Below are positions 1-12,312 of a stretch of DNA of 64,000 bases, piece after piece; position 1 is the stretch's first letter, and each line of letters starts with the position of its first letter. The notes beneath the pieces were generated by a model. That model was not told the DNA's origin. It did no database searches and worked only from the letters and a program-made list of their open reading frames with translations. The stretch lies in the NCBI GenBank assembly GCA_038030265.1, contig CM075943.1:58317971-58381970 (forward strand), in the 5' to 3' direction. The DNA is from Corythucha ciliata (Eukaryota > Arthropoda > Insecta > Hemiptera > Tingidae). The position numbers were made by a program, and so were the translations under genes.

Positions 1-1
1 C

Positions 2-394
2 TCACGTAGCCTTCGTGGGCGGCGCGGCGGTCAGCCGAGAATACTCTTTTGTGTTGATATTCTTCTCTTCAATCCATTTCCATACACCATAGAGCATATC
101 ATCCACAGCATTAGTGAAGTAAGCACCAAAGTCCTCCACTCCGAAAGATGTGCTATTTCTCTGGCTGGCGTTCACCCCTTGTTGGGCGGGATGGAGCGAT
201 AAGACATCCAACGGGCCAGTTTGCAGGACTTGAGGCCGATTCATATCGGCTTCGTTCACTATTAAGCGAAACGAAGAATAGAAGGTAAGGGGTCGTGCTT
301 TCAGCGGATACCACTCAACACATGACAGGTTCAGGTGCGCCAGGAGATTTTTAACTTCCGCGGGTTCAAGTTTCCGGTTTAAACCTGGAGACAA
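2..394 (-). pseudogene. Non-LTR retrotransposon ORF1 fragment
   Basis: A minus-strand open frame of 130 codons that resembles the C-terminal part of the ORF1 protein of Jockey/CR1-like LINEs. The recognisable stretch is near residues 25-55: a tryptophan-tyrosine-leucine-lysine segment, then FYSSFRLIV and a conserved-looking acidic turn, like the 'kl.t....SF.v.v' core of this family. In the LINE family ORF1 proteins bind element RNA. The frame runs to the window edge, so its 3' end is cut off. Similarity appears to begin slightly upstream of the first methionine (to about 430), so that methionine is probably not a real start. No partner RT lies next to it. Recognition is by eye from a short pattern, so it is moderate at best. 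Confidence 0.45.
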
Positions 395-699
395 AAATTC
401 CCTTCTTTTTAGTTCGTATCAAGGATAAGGAGCCGGTACACAGCCTCGTGCGTGGTGGCAGCTTCGTGCCTACCACAGCAGCCTTTTTCTTTGGATTTGA
501 TTGAATGTGCTGTGATCGTGCACACATGTGATTGTGACCACATCTAGGTGTTGGGGAGGGGGTTGAGTCGCTTCGGAACGACTAGCCTCAACCCTGTGTA
601 TCCCTGTGTATGATGCAGGTCTCCCAGGTTGCTCGCTAGATTGAGAAGGCGTTAACTTTGTTGCTGTGCAGATTTATTGCGTAATAATTATTGTACGTG

Positions 700-2440
700 T
701 ATGGACCCCTTTGGCGCGTAAGTCACCAGTTGTGTCATTTGCTAGGTGCAAATGATCAATTTGGCTATTTTTAGGGCAGCAGTTTAAACATTTTCAAGAC
801 GCAAAGGCTCAGTTCCGCCATTTTAGAAGCAAGAATCGTATACGTTTCGTCATTTCTAGAGCATGAATAGTCCGTTTATAGCCATTTTCGTGGACGTGAT
901 CAACAAGTCAAGCAATTTCATGAGGCGAGAGTAGTCAGTTTATTCAGTCCTTAGGGAGCGTATAACCAATGCTGAACGTAAAGGAGCAGGGAGGGGGGGG
1001 TTCGATTGGTTGATAAGGTAGAGACATCCCATATTCGGTGCGCAGAAGTCATAAAATATATCGTTGTTAGGCGCGAATAGTCATTTTTGGTGAAAGTGCG
1101 ATGTCGTCATTACTATTAGCTTCTGTGGGGCGCAAAATGATCAGTTTGGCCATATTTATAACGCAAAGCGTACGGGTTGCCAGTACACGTTTGCCGTTTT
1201 TAAGGTGTGAATAGCCAGTTTTGCTCTTTTTAGGGCACGCATCGTCAATTCAGACATTTTCGCTCAAATTGTTGATGGTATTGCCATTTTGAGGACATTA
1301 AATATCTTTTTAGGCCTTTTCAAATCTCGAATCGTCGGTTTAACTATTTAGGCCACATTTTCTTCAATTTTAGATCGTGAATTGTCAGTTTGGCCATTTT
1401 TAGAGCCAGTACTAACTGTCAGTATGACAATTTCTCGGGCATGAATGATCAGTGTATTATTTTCGGGGCAAGACTCATCAGTTTCACCGTTTTACAGTCC
1501 GAACAGTCAGTTTTGCCGTTTTTAGATCGGGAGAATAGCAAATTTAGCCATATTTACAAGTGTAAATGGTAAGTTAGGCCATTATCAGGGCAAAAATTGT
1601 CTGTTTAGGTACTTTCAAGGCGCAAATTGTCAGATTTGCATTTTCTAGTGCACTCCACAGCGTCATTTAGGCAGTTTTTATGACTTTAGTATCCAGTTTA
1701 AAAATGTTTAAGGTGCGTGAATATATAGTATTTTAAGCCAAAGGCAAGAACGGTTAGTTTGACCATTTTAGGAGCGCGAATGGTCTATTTTGCCATTTTT
1801 GAAGCAGAAGTTCAGGCATTTTCAGTCAGTTAATCCATTTTTAGACCGGGAGTCAGTTTGAACATTTTTAGAGCTGGAATCGCCAGTTTGGCTATTTTTA
1901 GGGCATGAATACTCAGTTTAGCTATTTTCAAGGCGAGAATCATCATTTCTTTTGCTATTTGTATGAGTGCAGTAAATGGCCATATCAAGGGGCGAGTGGT
2001 CGCAGTTTGGCCATTATATTGGTGCACGAATGGTCGATTATTCAATTCACAGGACAAGGGTAGTCTGTTAAGCCTTTTTTTGGGCGCGAATAGCCAGTTT
2101 AGCTGTTTTTAGGATGCAAATATTGCCAGTTTGGTCGTTTCTGGCACGCAATTGGTCGATTTAACCATTGTCATGGAGGGAATCATGATGTTTCAGGAAT
2201 ATTCAGGGCCACAAGCATCGTCGGTTTAGTCAATTTTTGGGCACGTGAAGTCAGATTTACTATTTTTAGGGCACTAAAATTGTTAAGTTTAGAAATTTTC
2301 AAGACGTGAATCACCATTTTTGGCATTTTGGGGCACGAATATAGTCAGCCTAGCCGTTTTTATGATGAGAATAGCTAGTTCAGCTATTTTTAGGCAGTGA
2401 ATGGCTGCCAAGCCAGTTTTAATAGAGCAAAGCACATAAT
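700..2440 (+). repeat. Degenerate ~30-bp tandem repeat array, family II
   Basis: About 55 strongly diverged units of roughly 30 bp. A typical unit reads like GTCAGTTTGGCCATTTTTAG followed by GGCGCGAAT. Examples with the GTCAGTTT..CCATTTTTAG core are at 1385-1405, 1505-1530, 1855-1885 and 2090-2120. Units differ by substitutions and indels, so this is an old minisatellite and not a recently amplified one. Short open frames here are by-products of the repeat. Borders are approximate. Confidence 0.85.
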
Positions 2441-4970
2441 TTCTTGAGCCCCTGAATCCACGACTGTGACTAATCACCGCCCAGTCGAGCTGTTGCAACA
2501 GTCAGTCCCATCATCGAACTTTTTATGTGAATTTGGGTTACAATACCTCCTTATAGGACCTTTTTTCACTTTCTAGACATTTATAACAGCCCGCAATTTA
2601 AACGCTTTAATACATTTTGTGTTTCTTCTATCAAGCAACGAATTAATATTTCGCTTGTTTTCAAATTCACCACGATACTTTTTCAGGGAATGAAACAACC
2701 ACGGGTCTACTAATGATTAGCCTCTATATTAATGAGGCACATTCGTGCGTGATAGTTCACGCACGGAAAATGAGTGTGTGTGGTTGTGCTCTGGTGTGGT
2801 TTTGAGGGGTATTGGGTGTATGTAGATGGGTGGAGGGGTAGAGAAACAAAAATCGCTACTGTTTTCACAGCACGCCATTTCGCGATTCTTTGTTTTCCTC
2901 ACGATCCTTCGATTCAGAAACCCATTTATTTAGGTTCGTAGGGGTGTGCCGGGAAAAATTCAGTGAAATACCTTTGTCCGTGATTCAAGTGCGATGGGGC
3001 CGAAGCTTTTTGGCGTTGCCCATTTGTGAGGGAAAGGGTATCTTCTTGGGTTGTATAACGTGGAAGTGAAACAAACGAACCGTATTGTTCGCATAATATT
3101 GATGGGGATCATTTTTCCTCCATCAAACATCAGATGTAACGTTGAAATAGCTGGAACAAAACGCTTTAATATGTATGTGTGTGTGTGTACACGATTGCTC
3201 ATCGATTTCGGTGCATTTCATTTATGCCAAAATACAATATTGCACATCCTGATAGTGGCAAATATGGGTCATGTGGTACATTTTTTGCCCTTAATTTTCC
3301 TATTACACTTTTATCATGGAAAACACGAAGTAATAGGCTGTTTTCTAGAAAAGGGTTGGAGTTGGTGAAGGATATTATAATTATTATCAAGGAATCGCGA
3401 TAATTCTCTCGTTAAAATTCCGCAGGAAGAAAAATAATGTTAGGTAAGCCCCCCCCCCCATTCACTCAAAGCCTTCTTACTTGTAAAACTACCACTGTCA
3501 TTTCCTCCACCCATGCTAGACAGGACTCTATTTGTTTAATTTTTTTATAATAAAAACGACACCTAATAAAAAAATGACAGAGAGAATCTGATTTTATTTT
3601 AGATGAAATCTACCGGTTGATATCGACGTTGGAGGGGGTCTTTAATTAAACTTTTCCTTTCTTTGTTTTCATTTTCCGGCCAACCGAAGTTAGGCTTTTT
3701 TACGTCTGAAGTAATTTTGCTCTATAGGAAGGAATCAACAAAGTGGTACATTGTTTTTGTGTGGCTTGTTTCTTGAAAGAGTTGGAAGACGAGTCATCAC
3801 TGAAACCCTGGCTTTCCCGCTGTGAGTGAGAGGTTAAAAAAAAAGGGATGAACCATCCTGTTGTAAGAACCTGGACCGGGGGTGGGGAGGGAGGAAAAGA
3901 TTGCTTGTTGGACCACAGGGGGTTAGGTGTGGGGGTTAAGAAGAAGTGAAGGAAAACGTGATGATGGTTGGTTGGTGGGTGAGGGGATATAGAAAAGTCT
4001 TATGGAGAGATGAAAAGGCCCTCTGGAATAGGGTTGGTTTAAGCAGCGATGGTATGGTGGAAGAGGGGGGTTGATTAATGGCCGGTCGTTTCACCTTTTC
4101 TAATAATCTTCCACTTCCCCTCCACACCAATACTGTATGACCTCCCAACCGGCATGCCCTCTCACCACATTCTGGGCAATGTATGGAGCTTCTAACGAAA
4201 CGGGTGAAGGGGCTGGAAGAGGATTTAAAAGCGGAAGAAGTGCTGATATAAGTTATTATGGTAAATATATAATATATAAAATGACAAGTTCTTGTTTTAT
4301 GAGCAGTGCTATGCACAAGCGAGCTTCAATAAGAAACTATTGGGAATTCAATACTTGGAGCGCTGCCGTCTGATAATGAAAAGAGTACTCCTTTGTAGAA
4401 TTAGAAGTAGTCCTACTGATTTCAATGACAGTGCCGGATGTTTTAATTAAATTCGTGGTTTTAAATGTTGATTGAGAGCTTGAAATGAATGAATTTATGT
4501 TTCCTGGTTGGAATACTGTATTGCGGGCCAACACAAGTCAATTTTGCGAGTGGCCATTATGATGGAAAAATCCAAGCTTCAAAAAAGAAAATGCCTCGGT
4601 GGAAATTATTCCCTCTCTTGAAAAACACCGGCAACGCCAACAAAACAGTATCTGTTTTTTACTCAAATGTGTCGAACTTCCTTACCCAATTGCCTTCAAA
4701 GGCGGGCTTCGATAGGCAATGATGGAATGGGGAGTCTCCTTTATTCTGACAAAAGGGGTGTAAATAATGAACCTCAGGGGAACTTGGCTTGGTCACATTC
4801 ACTCACATCTCTGTTCTAGCCTTTCCTATTCATTAATGGTCTCGTAATGTGTTCGTTTTGTGTTGTATTGTTACTCCGAAAATATGCGCGTAACGCTAAC
4901 GGAATTCTTAGGATTTCTAGGTAAATAAATGTATTCGTGCTACCTAGCAATTACACACGTTCTGAAGCTT
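2441..4970. other. Unique-looking non-coding DNA
   Basis: No open frame here looks like a protein. The stretch holds a short GT microsatellite near 3175-3190, a run of eleven C at 3449-3459 and several purine-rich G tracts (3880-3930). No known repeat, tRNA or transposon end was recognised. Confidence 0.5.
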
Positions 4971-5538
4971 GGAGCACTCGACGCTGTTTTTTGAAGCATG
5001 AAGCAGCATTGCCTGCCTGTTTTGAAAAACCATCCGCTCACTACGGGGGATCATTTTTTTCTTGCTAGCAAAACATGCTTCGAAACAATTCATCGTGAGC
5101 GCCGAGCCTCAAGACCGGTTGACACGCTACATTTTTCTTAACATTTTGTCTGAGCAGTTCAGGGCGGGTCTCTGCAACTGCAGTCTTCGCAACGGAGTCA
5201 AAACTGCGCTGTTTTCCAGTCCAGACGTAGCGTTTTACCTGCAATGTGTTGACAGTGCCGGCTTTAAGACGGACGAACCATGGGTCGCCTCCATGATTGG
5301 CCACATTAGTTTTCCGATGGATTTGGATTCTTGCTGCAAGGAGGACGACAGTTAAGAGCATTGTCTTGAAAAACACGGTGATACCAGCAATTGTCTTCGT
5401 TTTGGGAGTCAGAGTTGCGGGATGATGAGCGGCTGGGAGGTCGTGATAAATTGATAAAGTGATTAAACGGTTTTTATTTACTGCTCTAATTTTTCCGTTA
5501 TTTACAATTGAACCGGAAAAGCTAAATCAAATCGAAAT
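4971..5538 (+). other. Possible LINE 5' untranslated region
   Basis: This GC-richer stretch directly precedes the ORF1 finger at 5539. It contains a 97-codon open frame (5062-5355) that I do not recognise, and an AT-rich leader just before the ATG. I infer from position only that it is the 5' leader of the same LINE. Confidence 0.25.
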
Positions 5539-5700
5539 ATGCCGAACTGCTTCAAATGCGCTGAGCCAGCAGGTAATGATGGAGTTGTGTGTTCGTTTCG
5601 TAATAGGAGCGTTCACAGAGTCAAATGTGCTGGGCTGAGCCGGTCGGAGATGAACTGTCTGCAAAACACGGGTTCGAGTTGGGAGGCTGTCAGAGTCTGA
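5539..5700 (+). pseudogene. LINE ORF1 N-terminal PHD-like zinc finger
   Basis: A short plus-strand frame of 53 codons from ATG to TGA. It begins with a cysteine-rich finger: C4 and C7, then a VVCSF turn with C18, H26 and C30, followed by AGLSRSE. That spacing and the 'H..C.gls..e' ending match the PHD/FYVE-like finger at the start of ORF1 in many arthropod LINEs. The frame ends early, so only the N terminus survives. The RT pieces that follow lie on the opposite strand, so they are not the rest of this copy. The finger pattern is clear; the family name is inferred. Confidence 0.6.
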
Positions 5701-5801
5701 TAGATTATTTATGGTTAAGTGCTGGTTCAGAAATTGATGTGGCTTTGTACTTAATCCAGCTTTCGTCTGTATTGAGGGGGGAGTCGACTTGACACTATTA
5801 A

Positions 5802-6221
5802 CTAAGCCATCGTAGGGCTCGTGCGGAAGGCCCCGGTTGCGATCCTGAGTCCTTCGTGGTACACGCGATCCAGATGGATAAGCCAGGAACGCCGGGCAGA
5901 TCCGTAATCGATCTTTGACCCTATATGAGCATCAAAAATGCGCAAGAGCGTTTTGGTTTCCGCCCCCCACCTGTGACTTGCAATTATTCGAATTGCATTG
6001 AGATCCTTCTTAACACGGTGTATGACGTCCTGTACATGTTCTTTCCACCTCAAGGCGCTGTCCAAAGTTAATCCCAGGAATTTGCGTGCGTTCACGTAAA
6101 GGATTTCTGCATTCTGAAGAAGCAATCGGGGAGGTGAGTGTTCCAACCTTAATCTACAAAAGTGTAGTGCCGAAATATTTCCCCGAGATAGCGTCAAACC
6201 TCTTTTGGCGGCTTCACTCAC
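5802..6221 (-). pseudogene. LINE reverse transcriptase, thumb fragment (copy 2)
   Basis: A minus-strand frame of 139 codons matching the RT region after the catalytic palm of Jockey/I-type LINEs. Recognisable blocks are KFLGLTLDSALRWKEHV, then an SKIDYGS segment, and HLDRVYHEGLRIATGAFRTS near the end. Upstream palm motifs are absent. It lies downstream (in minus-strand order) of the RNase H at 6413-6870, the reverse of the usual RT to RNase H order, and its sequence parallels the thumb at 7049-7632. It is therefore a separate truncated copy. Confidence 0.8.
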
Positions 6222-6412
6222 GAGATTGTCAATACTTTTTTGTATCGTAGTAGTAGGATCGTCATTATCAATATTAATTTACTAATCACTTTGTGGGACT
6301 TCTTTGGTTATAGGTTTACTTCACGAGGTAACTTTCATCACGATATTATTGCACCTCTTACATCCGAGTAAATATCTCGTAGCTGTGTTGAACTTAAAAC
6401 CTATTTTTCTTG

Positions 6413-6870
6413 TCACACATTCCAGATCTCTTTACTAAGCCGGGGTATTTCGTCACCTGTAGATACCGGCAATGGCTCTAGACATGTTGTGTGCGTTGCT
6501 TCTTTGGCAAGCATGTCCACTCGCTCATTTCCAGGGATTCCGACGTGACTCGGGATCCACAAGAAACAAACATCAATTCCCATTTGTCTTAACTCCAGCA
6601 GTTTCAAATGCACTACTCGAGCCATACTGTCTTTGCTAAATTTGTTCTGTAATAGCTGGATCGCACTCATTGAGTCTGTTATGAGCACAACTTTCCCATT
6701 ACTCCTCACTATTCCATAAAGTAGTGCATCTAACGCAAAAATGATAGCATACATCTCAGCAGTCAGAATAGATGCATGAGTTGGCAGGCTCCTTGCGAAA
6801 CGGGCAGCTCCAGGAATGCAAAAAGCACATCCGACTCCATGCTGGCCCTTCGGTCCATCAGTGTAGACTT
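6413..6870 (-). pseudogene. LINE RNase H domain
   Basis: A minus-strand open frame encoding a type I RNase H domain, which in LINEs degrades the RNA strand after reverse transcription. The carboxylates are visible in order: the aspartate in VYTDG (near 6865), the glutamate in TAEMYA (near 6755), the aspartate in ITDSMSA, and the histidine and aspartate in IPSHVGIPGNERVDMLA. The frame is open from a TAA just before VYTDG, so it is not a complete protein. It follows the RT remnant at 6870-8010 on the same strand and fits as the C-terminal domain of that element. Confidence 0.85.
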
Positions 6871-7048
6871 ACATGTATCCAATATCCCGATAGTCTAGAA
6901 AATAAATTTGCTCGAACAGCAGATGACGGAAGAAGATCTTTTAATAGACCCGCCAACGATAAATCCGCTAGGATACTCGGCTTGTGCCACGGATAGGTAC
7001 TGAAATTCTCATTTTCAGGAAAAACTGGTTGAGGCTGAAACGAGGTAG

Positions 7049-8010
7049 TTACCTCCTTAGGACGAACGAAGGAGGTGTGTGGCTGGCAAAAGATCGATAC
7101 TCATCAGGGATAATCTCAAAATTCAAGAAGTGGTTAACCCTCGTTCCAAGCTTAGCTGCATAGTTCAAGAGGGTTTGCTGCCGTCGCAGGCTAAGAGGAA
7201 TGTGACCTGAAGCAGCTTGGAGGGCCTCATTTGAACATGTCCGGAACAATCCTGTTGCTATGCGTAGACCACTGTAATACACGTGGTCAAGTGGTAAGAG
7301 CCACGAGTGTTGAAGCCGATCTATAGACAGTTGAGCCATAATCAATTTTGGAGACAATCAGGGCATCGAATACGCGTAATAAGAGTCCTGTGTCACCTCC
7401 CCAGCTATGATTTGAAATAATTCGAACAAAGGCCCAGGTCTCTCTGGCAGCGTGCAGTCAAGTCCAGAATATGCTCTCTCCATCTCAAACCATTATCATA
7501 AGTGAGTCCTAGAAATTTATGTTTCTCCTTAAGCTGTATCGTTGAATTTCCCTGCATCAGTCGTGGAGGATCGTGGGCTGCTCTCAATCTACAGAAATGT
7601 AGAATCATCGTTTTTTCTTCCGAGAAAGCCATTCCTCTCTTCGCTGCCTCATCTTCTAGATCGTTTATGTTTCCCTGTAGTTCTCAGCTAATGACAGTCC
7701 TTAGGGTGCTCCAAGAAGATGGCCAAATCATCAGCGTAAAGACATTTGCTAACAGTGGGGGACACACTATCTGTTAAGCTATTAACAGCAATGAGAAATG
7801 TGGTGGACAGTGATGAAAGAGCAGAACCGACCCTAACCCAAAAGTCACGCCCTTCCAGAAAGCTCTGTATCAGCAACGGAAGGTTCCCCTTGAAACCCCA
7901 ATTCATAAGTTGCTGGAGACAAACGGTCGCCAAACTTTATCAAAAGCATTTTGAAGGTCGAAAAATACTGCGGTAACATGTTTTCTTCTGATGAACGCAT
8001 CTTGAATCTT
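7049..8010 (-). pseudogene. LINE reverse transcriptase, frameshifted (copy 1)
   Basis: A decayed minus-strand RT of the Jockey/I type, read in several frames. From 5' to 3' on the minus strand: motif A as AVFFDLQNAFDKVW (about 7,930-7,970), a GFKGNLPLLIQSFLEGR block, the catalytic box YADDLAIF (about 7,715-7,740), the thumb block HKFLGLTYDNGLRWREH (7,405-7,632), and LDHVYYSGLRIATGLFRT (7,049-7,357). At least three frame breaks separate these. The order and spacing are those of one element whose RNase H follows at 6413-6870. It cannot encode a working enzyme. Confidence 0.85.
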
Positions 8011-8094
8011 TTTTTTCCAGCTACACGAGAAGGTCTATTGTTATTATTAATGGTCTGGGTCATTTTCAAAATCAAAATTTAGGGGGGTTAGCCC

Positions 8095-8330
8095 ATTCAA
8101 AACCAAGTTTTGCAAAGCTCTCTCATCCAAAAACGCAATTTCGCGAATTTCACAGCGTTCGAAACCAAATATCCCGCCGCAGGCCCATTCAAAAAGCCAT
8201 TTAGTAGTGCCGTTTCATTAAAAAACCAATACTGGCTCTCTGAAAGGGAAAAATTCAACGGAGCAGGCGGAATTGGATCGTTAAAAACTAGTTTTGGGGG
8301 CAGATTCACCCCATAAAAGCAATTCCGTAC
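8095..8330 (-). repeat. Degenerate ~31-bp repeat array, family III, short
   Basis: On the minus strand this reads as diverged units like GAAATTGCGTTTTTGGA..GAG, akin to the longer array at 14770-15970. Plus-strand landmarks are the repeated 'ccattcaaaa' and 'gaaaccaa' phrases. Only about seven units remain, and the assignment rests on similarity by eye. Confidence 0.5.
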
Positions 8331-8399
8331 TAATTTTGTGCCAGTGCCCCACGCACGTGTCCAACAACTGTTGTTACACGTTTTCATCATCCGGAACCA

Positions 8400-11300
8400 C
8401 GGTCTTCAAGTTTCCAGGAGTTTTTTCTCATATTCGACCGTGAAACTGGGCGCATATTAACCATTTGAGCGCGTCATTAAATGGTCCCTGCGGCTACAAA
8501 ACTTCAAAACATGAGATTTTTGTCCCAGTCCACTGTTTATTTTTATACTTTGCGCCAATTTCACTACAAAACCTTGCATTTCACTGCCTGAATATCACGA
8601 AACTTGGGCTTCCTGAGTTTTTTTTGTTCTACAGCATCCAGCCCAGCAGTACAAGCCTTGCTACTGTGGGAATCCAATAACGGTCTCTGTTCTTCTTCTT
8701 CGTGCGGGAGAAATCACCCTCGCGTGAATAGCCCATCCCATCTATTTATCAACATTTCTGATCGTCATTTGATTACGTGCAAACATGAACCAATCACGTG
8801 CTAACTAACCAAAGCTCATTTTCACGCTGTCGAGATATAGCTGTTCAAAGTTCTCTCCGCCCTCCCTTCTCGCTATATATCACATCTCCGTCGTGTGGCA
8901 CTTTTCGATCCTTGGTAATCGAGTGACACGCTTCATTGCATTCAAATCCTTCTTTGCGTAATTGAGCTTCGCCTATATCCTCTCACTCCCCGGGCGATCG
9001 CAATGAAAAAAAAAAAAAACCTTCATCCGTGCATTCAAAGAGAGAGAAAAATCGGCTCTGTTTTTAAACGCCCAAATTCATCAGAGTTCATTAAGCTTTC
9101 ACGCTTCTTTCTCTGTACAGTTTCACTCAAAAATGAAACGAATAATTTACAGGTTCCATCAGGGGCCACGCGACCCCACATTGGCTCAAGAATTCAACAG
9201 CTCGGTGATTCTTCCACTCACATCCCGTGCCCCCCCCCTCTCCCACCAACACTGACAACACAACACCATCGGTACTACAGAATTGGAGAAAGGATCAACA
9301 ACAGATATTCACCGAGTGTAACTGTTTCTATCTTCACGGGAGTGCGGCTCCGGGGATTGTCCCGCACGAAGTAATGAGTTGATTGGAAAATTATGCATGC
9401 AAAGCTGGACATTTGTTATCCGGTTATGCTCGTCAGATAAATTGCCGAATTAATCCACCTTTTCCTCAACATAGGAGTCGTGAGAGGAGAAGTGTGGTGA
9501 TAGTGTCGGTTGGGAAGGGGGGGTTCAGAGAAATGAATTAAACTGTTCGTCCCTTTCAAACATTTCCATCAACTCTGTAGCAACATCAGTCTTTTTTTTT
9601 TCTGTATTGTAAAGTTAAAAAGACGCTTTACAGCGTCGGATGGGGTTTGTTAGGGAAAATCCGTTTTCCAATTTGTTTTATTAAAACTAAAAGATAAATA
9701 TGACGACGGCTCCTTCTGTGCCAGCAAAGTGTAGCGAGAGAGGATAGAGGACCAACGGTGAATTGAATTGAAAACTTGGGGATCTTTTTCAATTAATTTT
9801 AACTCTCAGGGAGAATATTTCTTCTTTTTTGTTATTGACTTTTCTCACTGTGAGCCGGGGAGGAAATAAATTTTGTTTCACCTTCCTGGATGAGACCGGG
9901 GGAGTTTCTTCCTCCGGGAATAAGTTTATAACTTAATAGAATAACACGAACTCATTTAAACAAATTACAATAGAGCCGGAGCCTTCGCAATAAAAATCAC
10001 GATGACAAGTGGCAGAGGTGGTACAAATTCAAGTGGGAAGATAAGCATAGGTTGAGTGGCATTCAATTCTAATCAGCTCACAAAGAAGCATTGAAGGAAA
10101 AATGATGTAGGTATGAATTGGCTAAAAGTTTTCGGAAGTGACTCGGCGAACACGTACAAAAACCCCAAAAACCGAACTTAATTTAGTTTTGGGAGCGAAG
10201 GATGCCAGATTTCCTTGACGTAGTCTCCACCATGATTTTCCAATGAACAATACAATTGGTGGATGAAACTAATTTAAATAGGTATATCTATTAAAAAACA
10301 ATCACAACACGTTTACAGCATCTTCTAATTATCACCTCCACCGATGTTGTGAATAGCACAAGAAATAAATCGATTAAATCAATACTTCCGACCAAATAAA
10401 CAATTTGGGGGTTAGAGAGCTCGTCTCTGATTCATCGAGTACACAAAAGCGTTGCCAATGTGCAGTTGCTGGGCTGGGAGAGAGGAGGTTTACCACTCAA
10501 ATATTCCTTTGGATTAAACAAACGATTACGACGTGGAGTGACTGTGAGGGGGTTAAGACAATGCTCCCCCCTCCCAAACACCACCACCACAACCACACTG
10601 ATTTTATAAACCTCTCCACTCCTCACGTTCAACCAGCATTTACGGACTCGTATATGGAAGGTCTGAAAAATTCATTCAGAGCCATTGTTGAAGGCGCTCA
10701 AAATCCGACAATTTTCACTTGTTTGTAAACGGTGAGAGAGAATTCGACGGAAATAAACGTGAGCTGAAGGGTATAAAGAGAATGTTTATTGGAGGGGGTG
10801 ACGACAACCACCCTTGATTTTATGAAAGAATAATCAGGAGAATCAACACGAATTTTCTCCAGAGCGGAAACTTTGATTCCATCGGGGAATTTATACGTTT
10901 TTTTTTTTCACAAATGCATCTCCCTCTCATACAGCGCAGATCAACAATGCAGACGGATAACTTTTTGCACACAAAGAGCGTTTGAAGAGATTTTAAAGGG
11001 GAAAAAAATGTAAACGCCAAAGCTTCCAAGTACGCTCAACCAGCGCATGAGAGGTATCTTTCCGCTATAAACCTTTACTATATAATTCGATCAGCTTCGC
11101 ACACGCGTAAGTTTCAATTTTAACGCATAGACGAATCTCCCCCCGACCATCACACGCATCACTTGAAATTTTCAACTACGGGTATAAACAACCAAATAAG
11201 CTCAAAAGTTACTTAAACTAAAGTTAGTACGAGAACGAAAAGAGCTTAAAATTATCTCACGTCAGTTGCCTGAAAAGGAAAGTGATGATGGTGCGTGATA

Positions 11301-12312
11301 ATTGAACGGAAAGACTCCCCACTCCCTCAACATCTACACACAGGTCATCACCAACCCTTAGAAGGTTGAAGAGTGGGCGTGGCCAAACGATTTATTTGAT
11401 TAACGACATTTTGTACAGCCTATAATTAGATTTATTAATTGTTCGGACAAGAAAGAAAGAAAAAAAACGCCCTCCAGTTAGTTAAGAGATTAAGGGAGTC
11501 TAGTTTTAGATTTTATTTGTCCCTATAATGTAAACAATGACCCAGAGATTTATGCTTTAATCTCGCACAAAACACGCTCCCTCTACTTCCTGTTTTTCAT
11601 AGAACTCCCAGTCTTGTTTTACAATACGATAAAGCTATTCAAAGCGCTTTTGGTGGAACGGGGAAAAAAAAAACAGCTGAATCCTTCGCCATCTTGTGCC
11701 CAGTTGGTTCAAAGCTGTGCTTACTGTAAGGACTTTTTTTTTTCCAATGTAGAAATAGGTCATTACGAGCGTTACGGATTGAATATCAATCCACGAGGAT
11801 TATACATAGGAAAAAAAAAATCGTGTTTTATTTCAATCCAGTCCCTATTTAAGGACCCAGATTCTTCGTCCTTCCTCATCCGGTAATCTTCTTATCTGAA
11901 TACCCTTATCCATACGTTATTTTCCCCGTATTAAACCCTTTTTGCGCTTCTTATATTTTTTTTAAAAATAAAAATCCATCTATACCATTTCCGTTTAAAT
12001 CTTATTTAGACATATAAAATGGCGAGGAGGAATTCGATCTGTTTCTTTGCACCGTTGATCCTTTGGTTTCATCAAAATTTCTCCGTCTGGGAACTTTATT
12101 GACAAATATACGGATGGATATGGATAAACCCATGGCAGGCTGTATTGTTTAGGTCATCATGCTGTACTGACCACTATAAGATGGATCGTTTTAACAGACC
12201 ACATAAGAGGTGGATGTGTTTACATGCCCTGGGATGGATTTGATGGTGAGCTTATCCATTCAAGTGGCCGTGAGCACGGCATATACGGCTGAAACATTGA
12301 GCCCATAGCTCT
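8400..12312. other. Unique-looking non-coding DNA
   Basis: AT-rich DNA with no believable coding frame. It includes A and T homopolymers (9004, 9593, 10901, 11470, 11809) and C/G tracts (9232, 9520). No transposon ends, tRNA or domain were recognised. It could be intergenic or part of a long intron. Confidence 0.5.

Noticed and set aside
700..2440. CRISPR-like array of ~30-bp repeats
   Set aside because: Units are adjacent and all diverged, with no identical repeats and unique spacers; the context is eukaryotic.
3936..4316. 126-codon minus-strand open frame
   Set aside because: Low-complexity Ser/Thr/Phe-rich translation of a purine-rich strand; no motif.
9003..9374. 123-codon plus-strand frame
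   Set aside because: Starts in an A run (poly-Lys) and shows no motif; likely chance.
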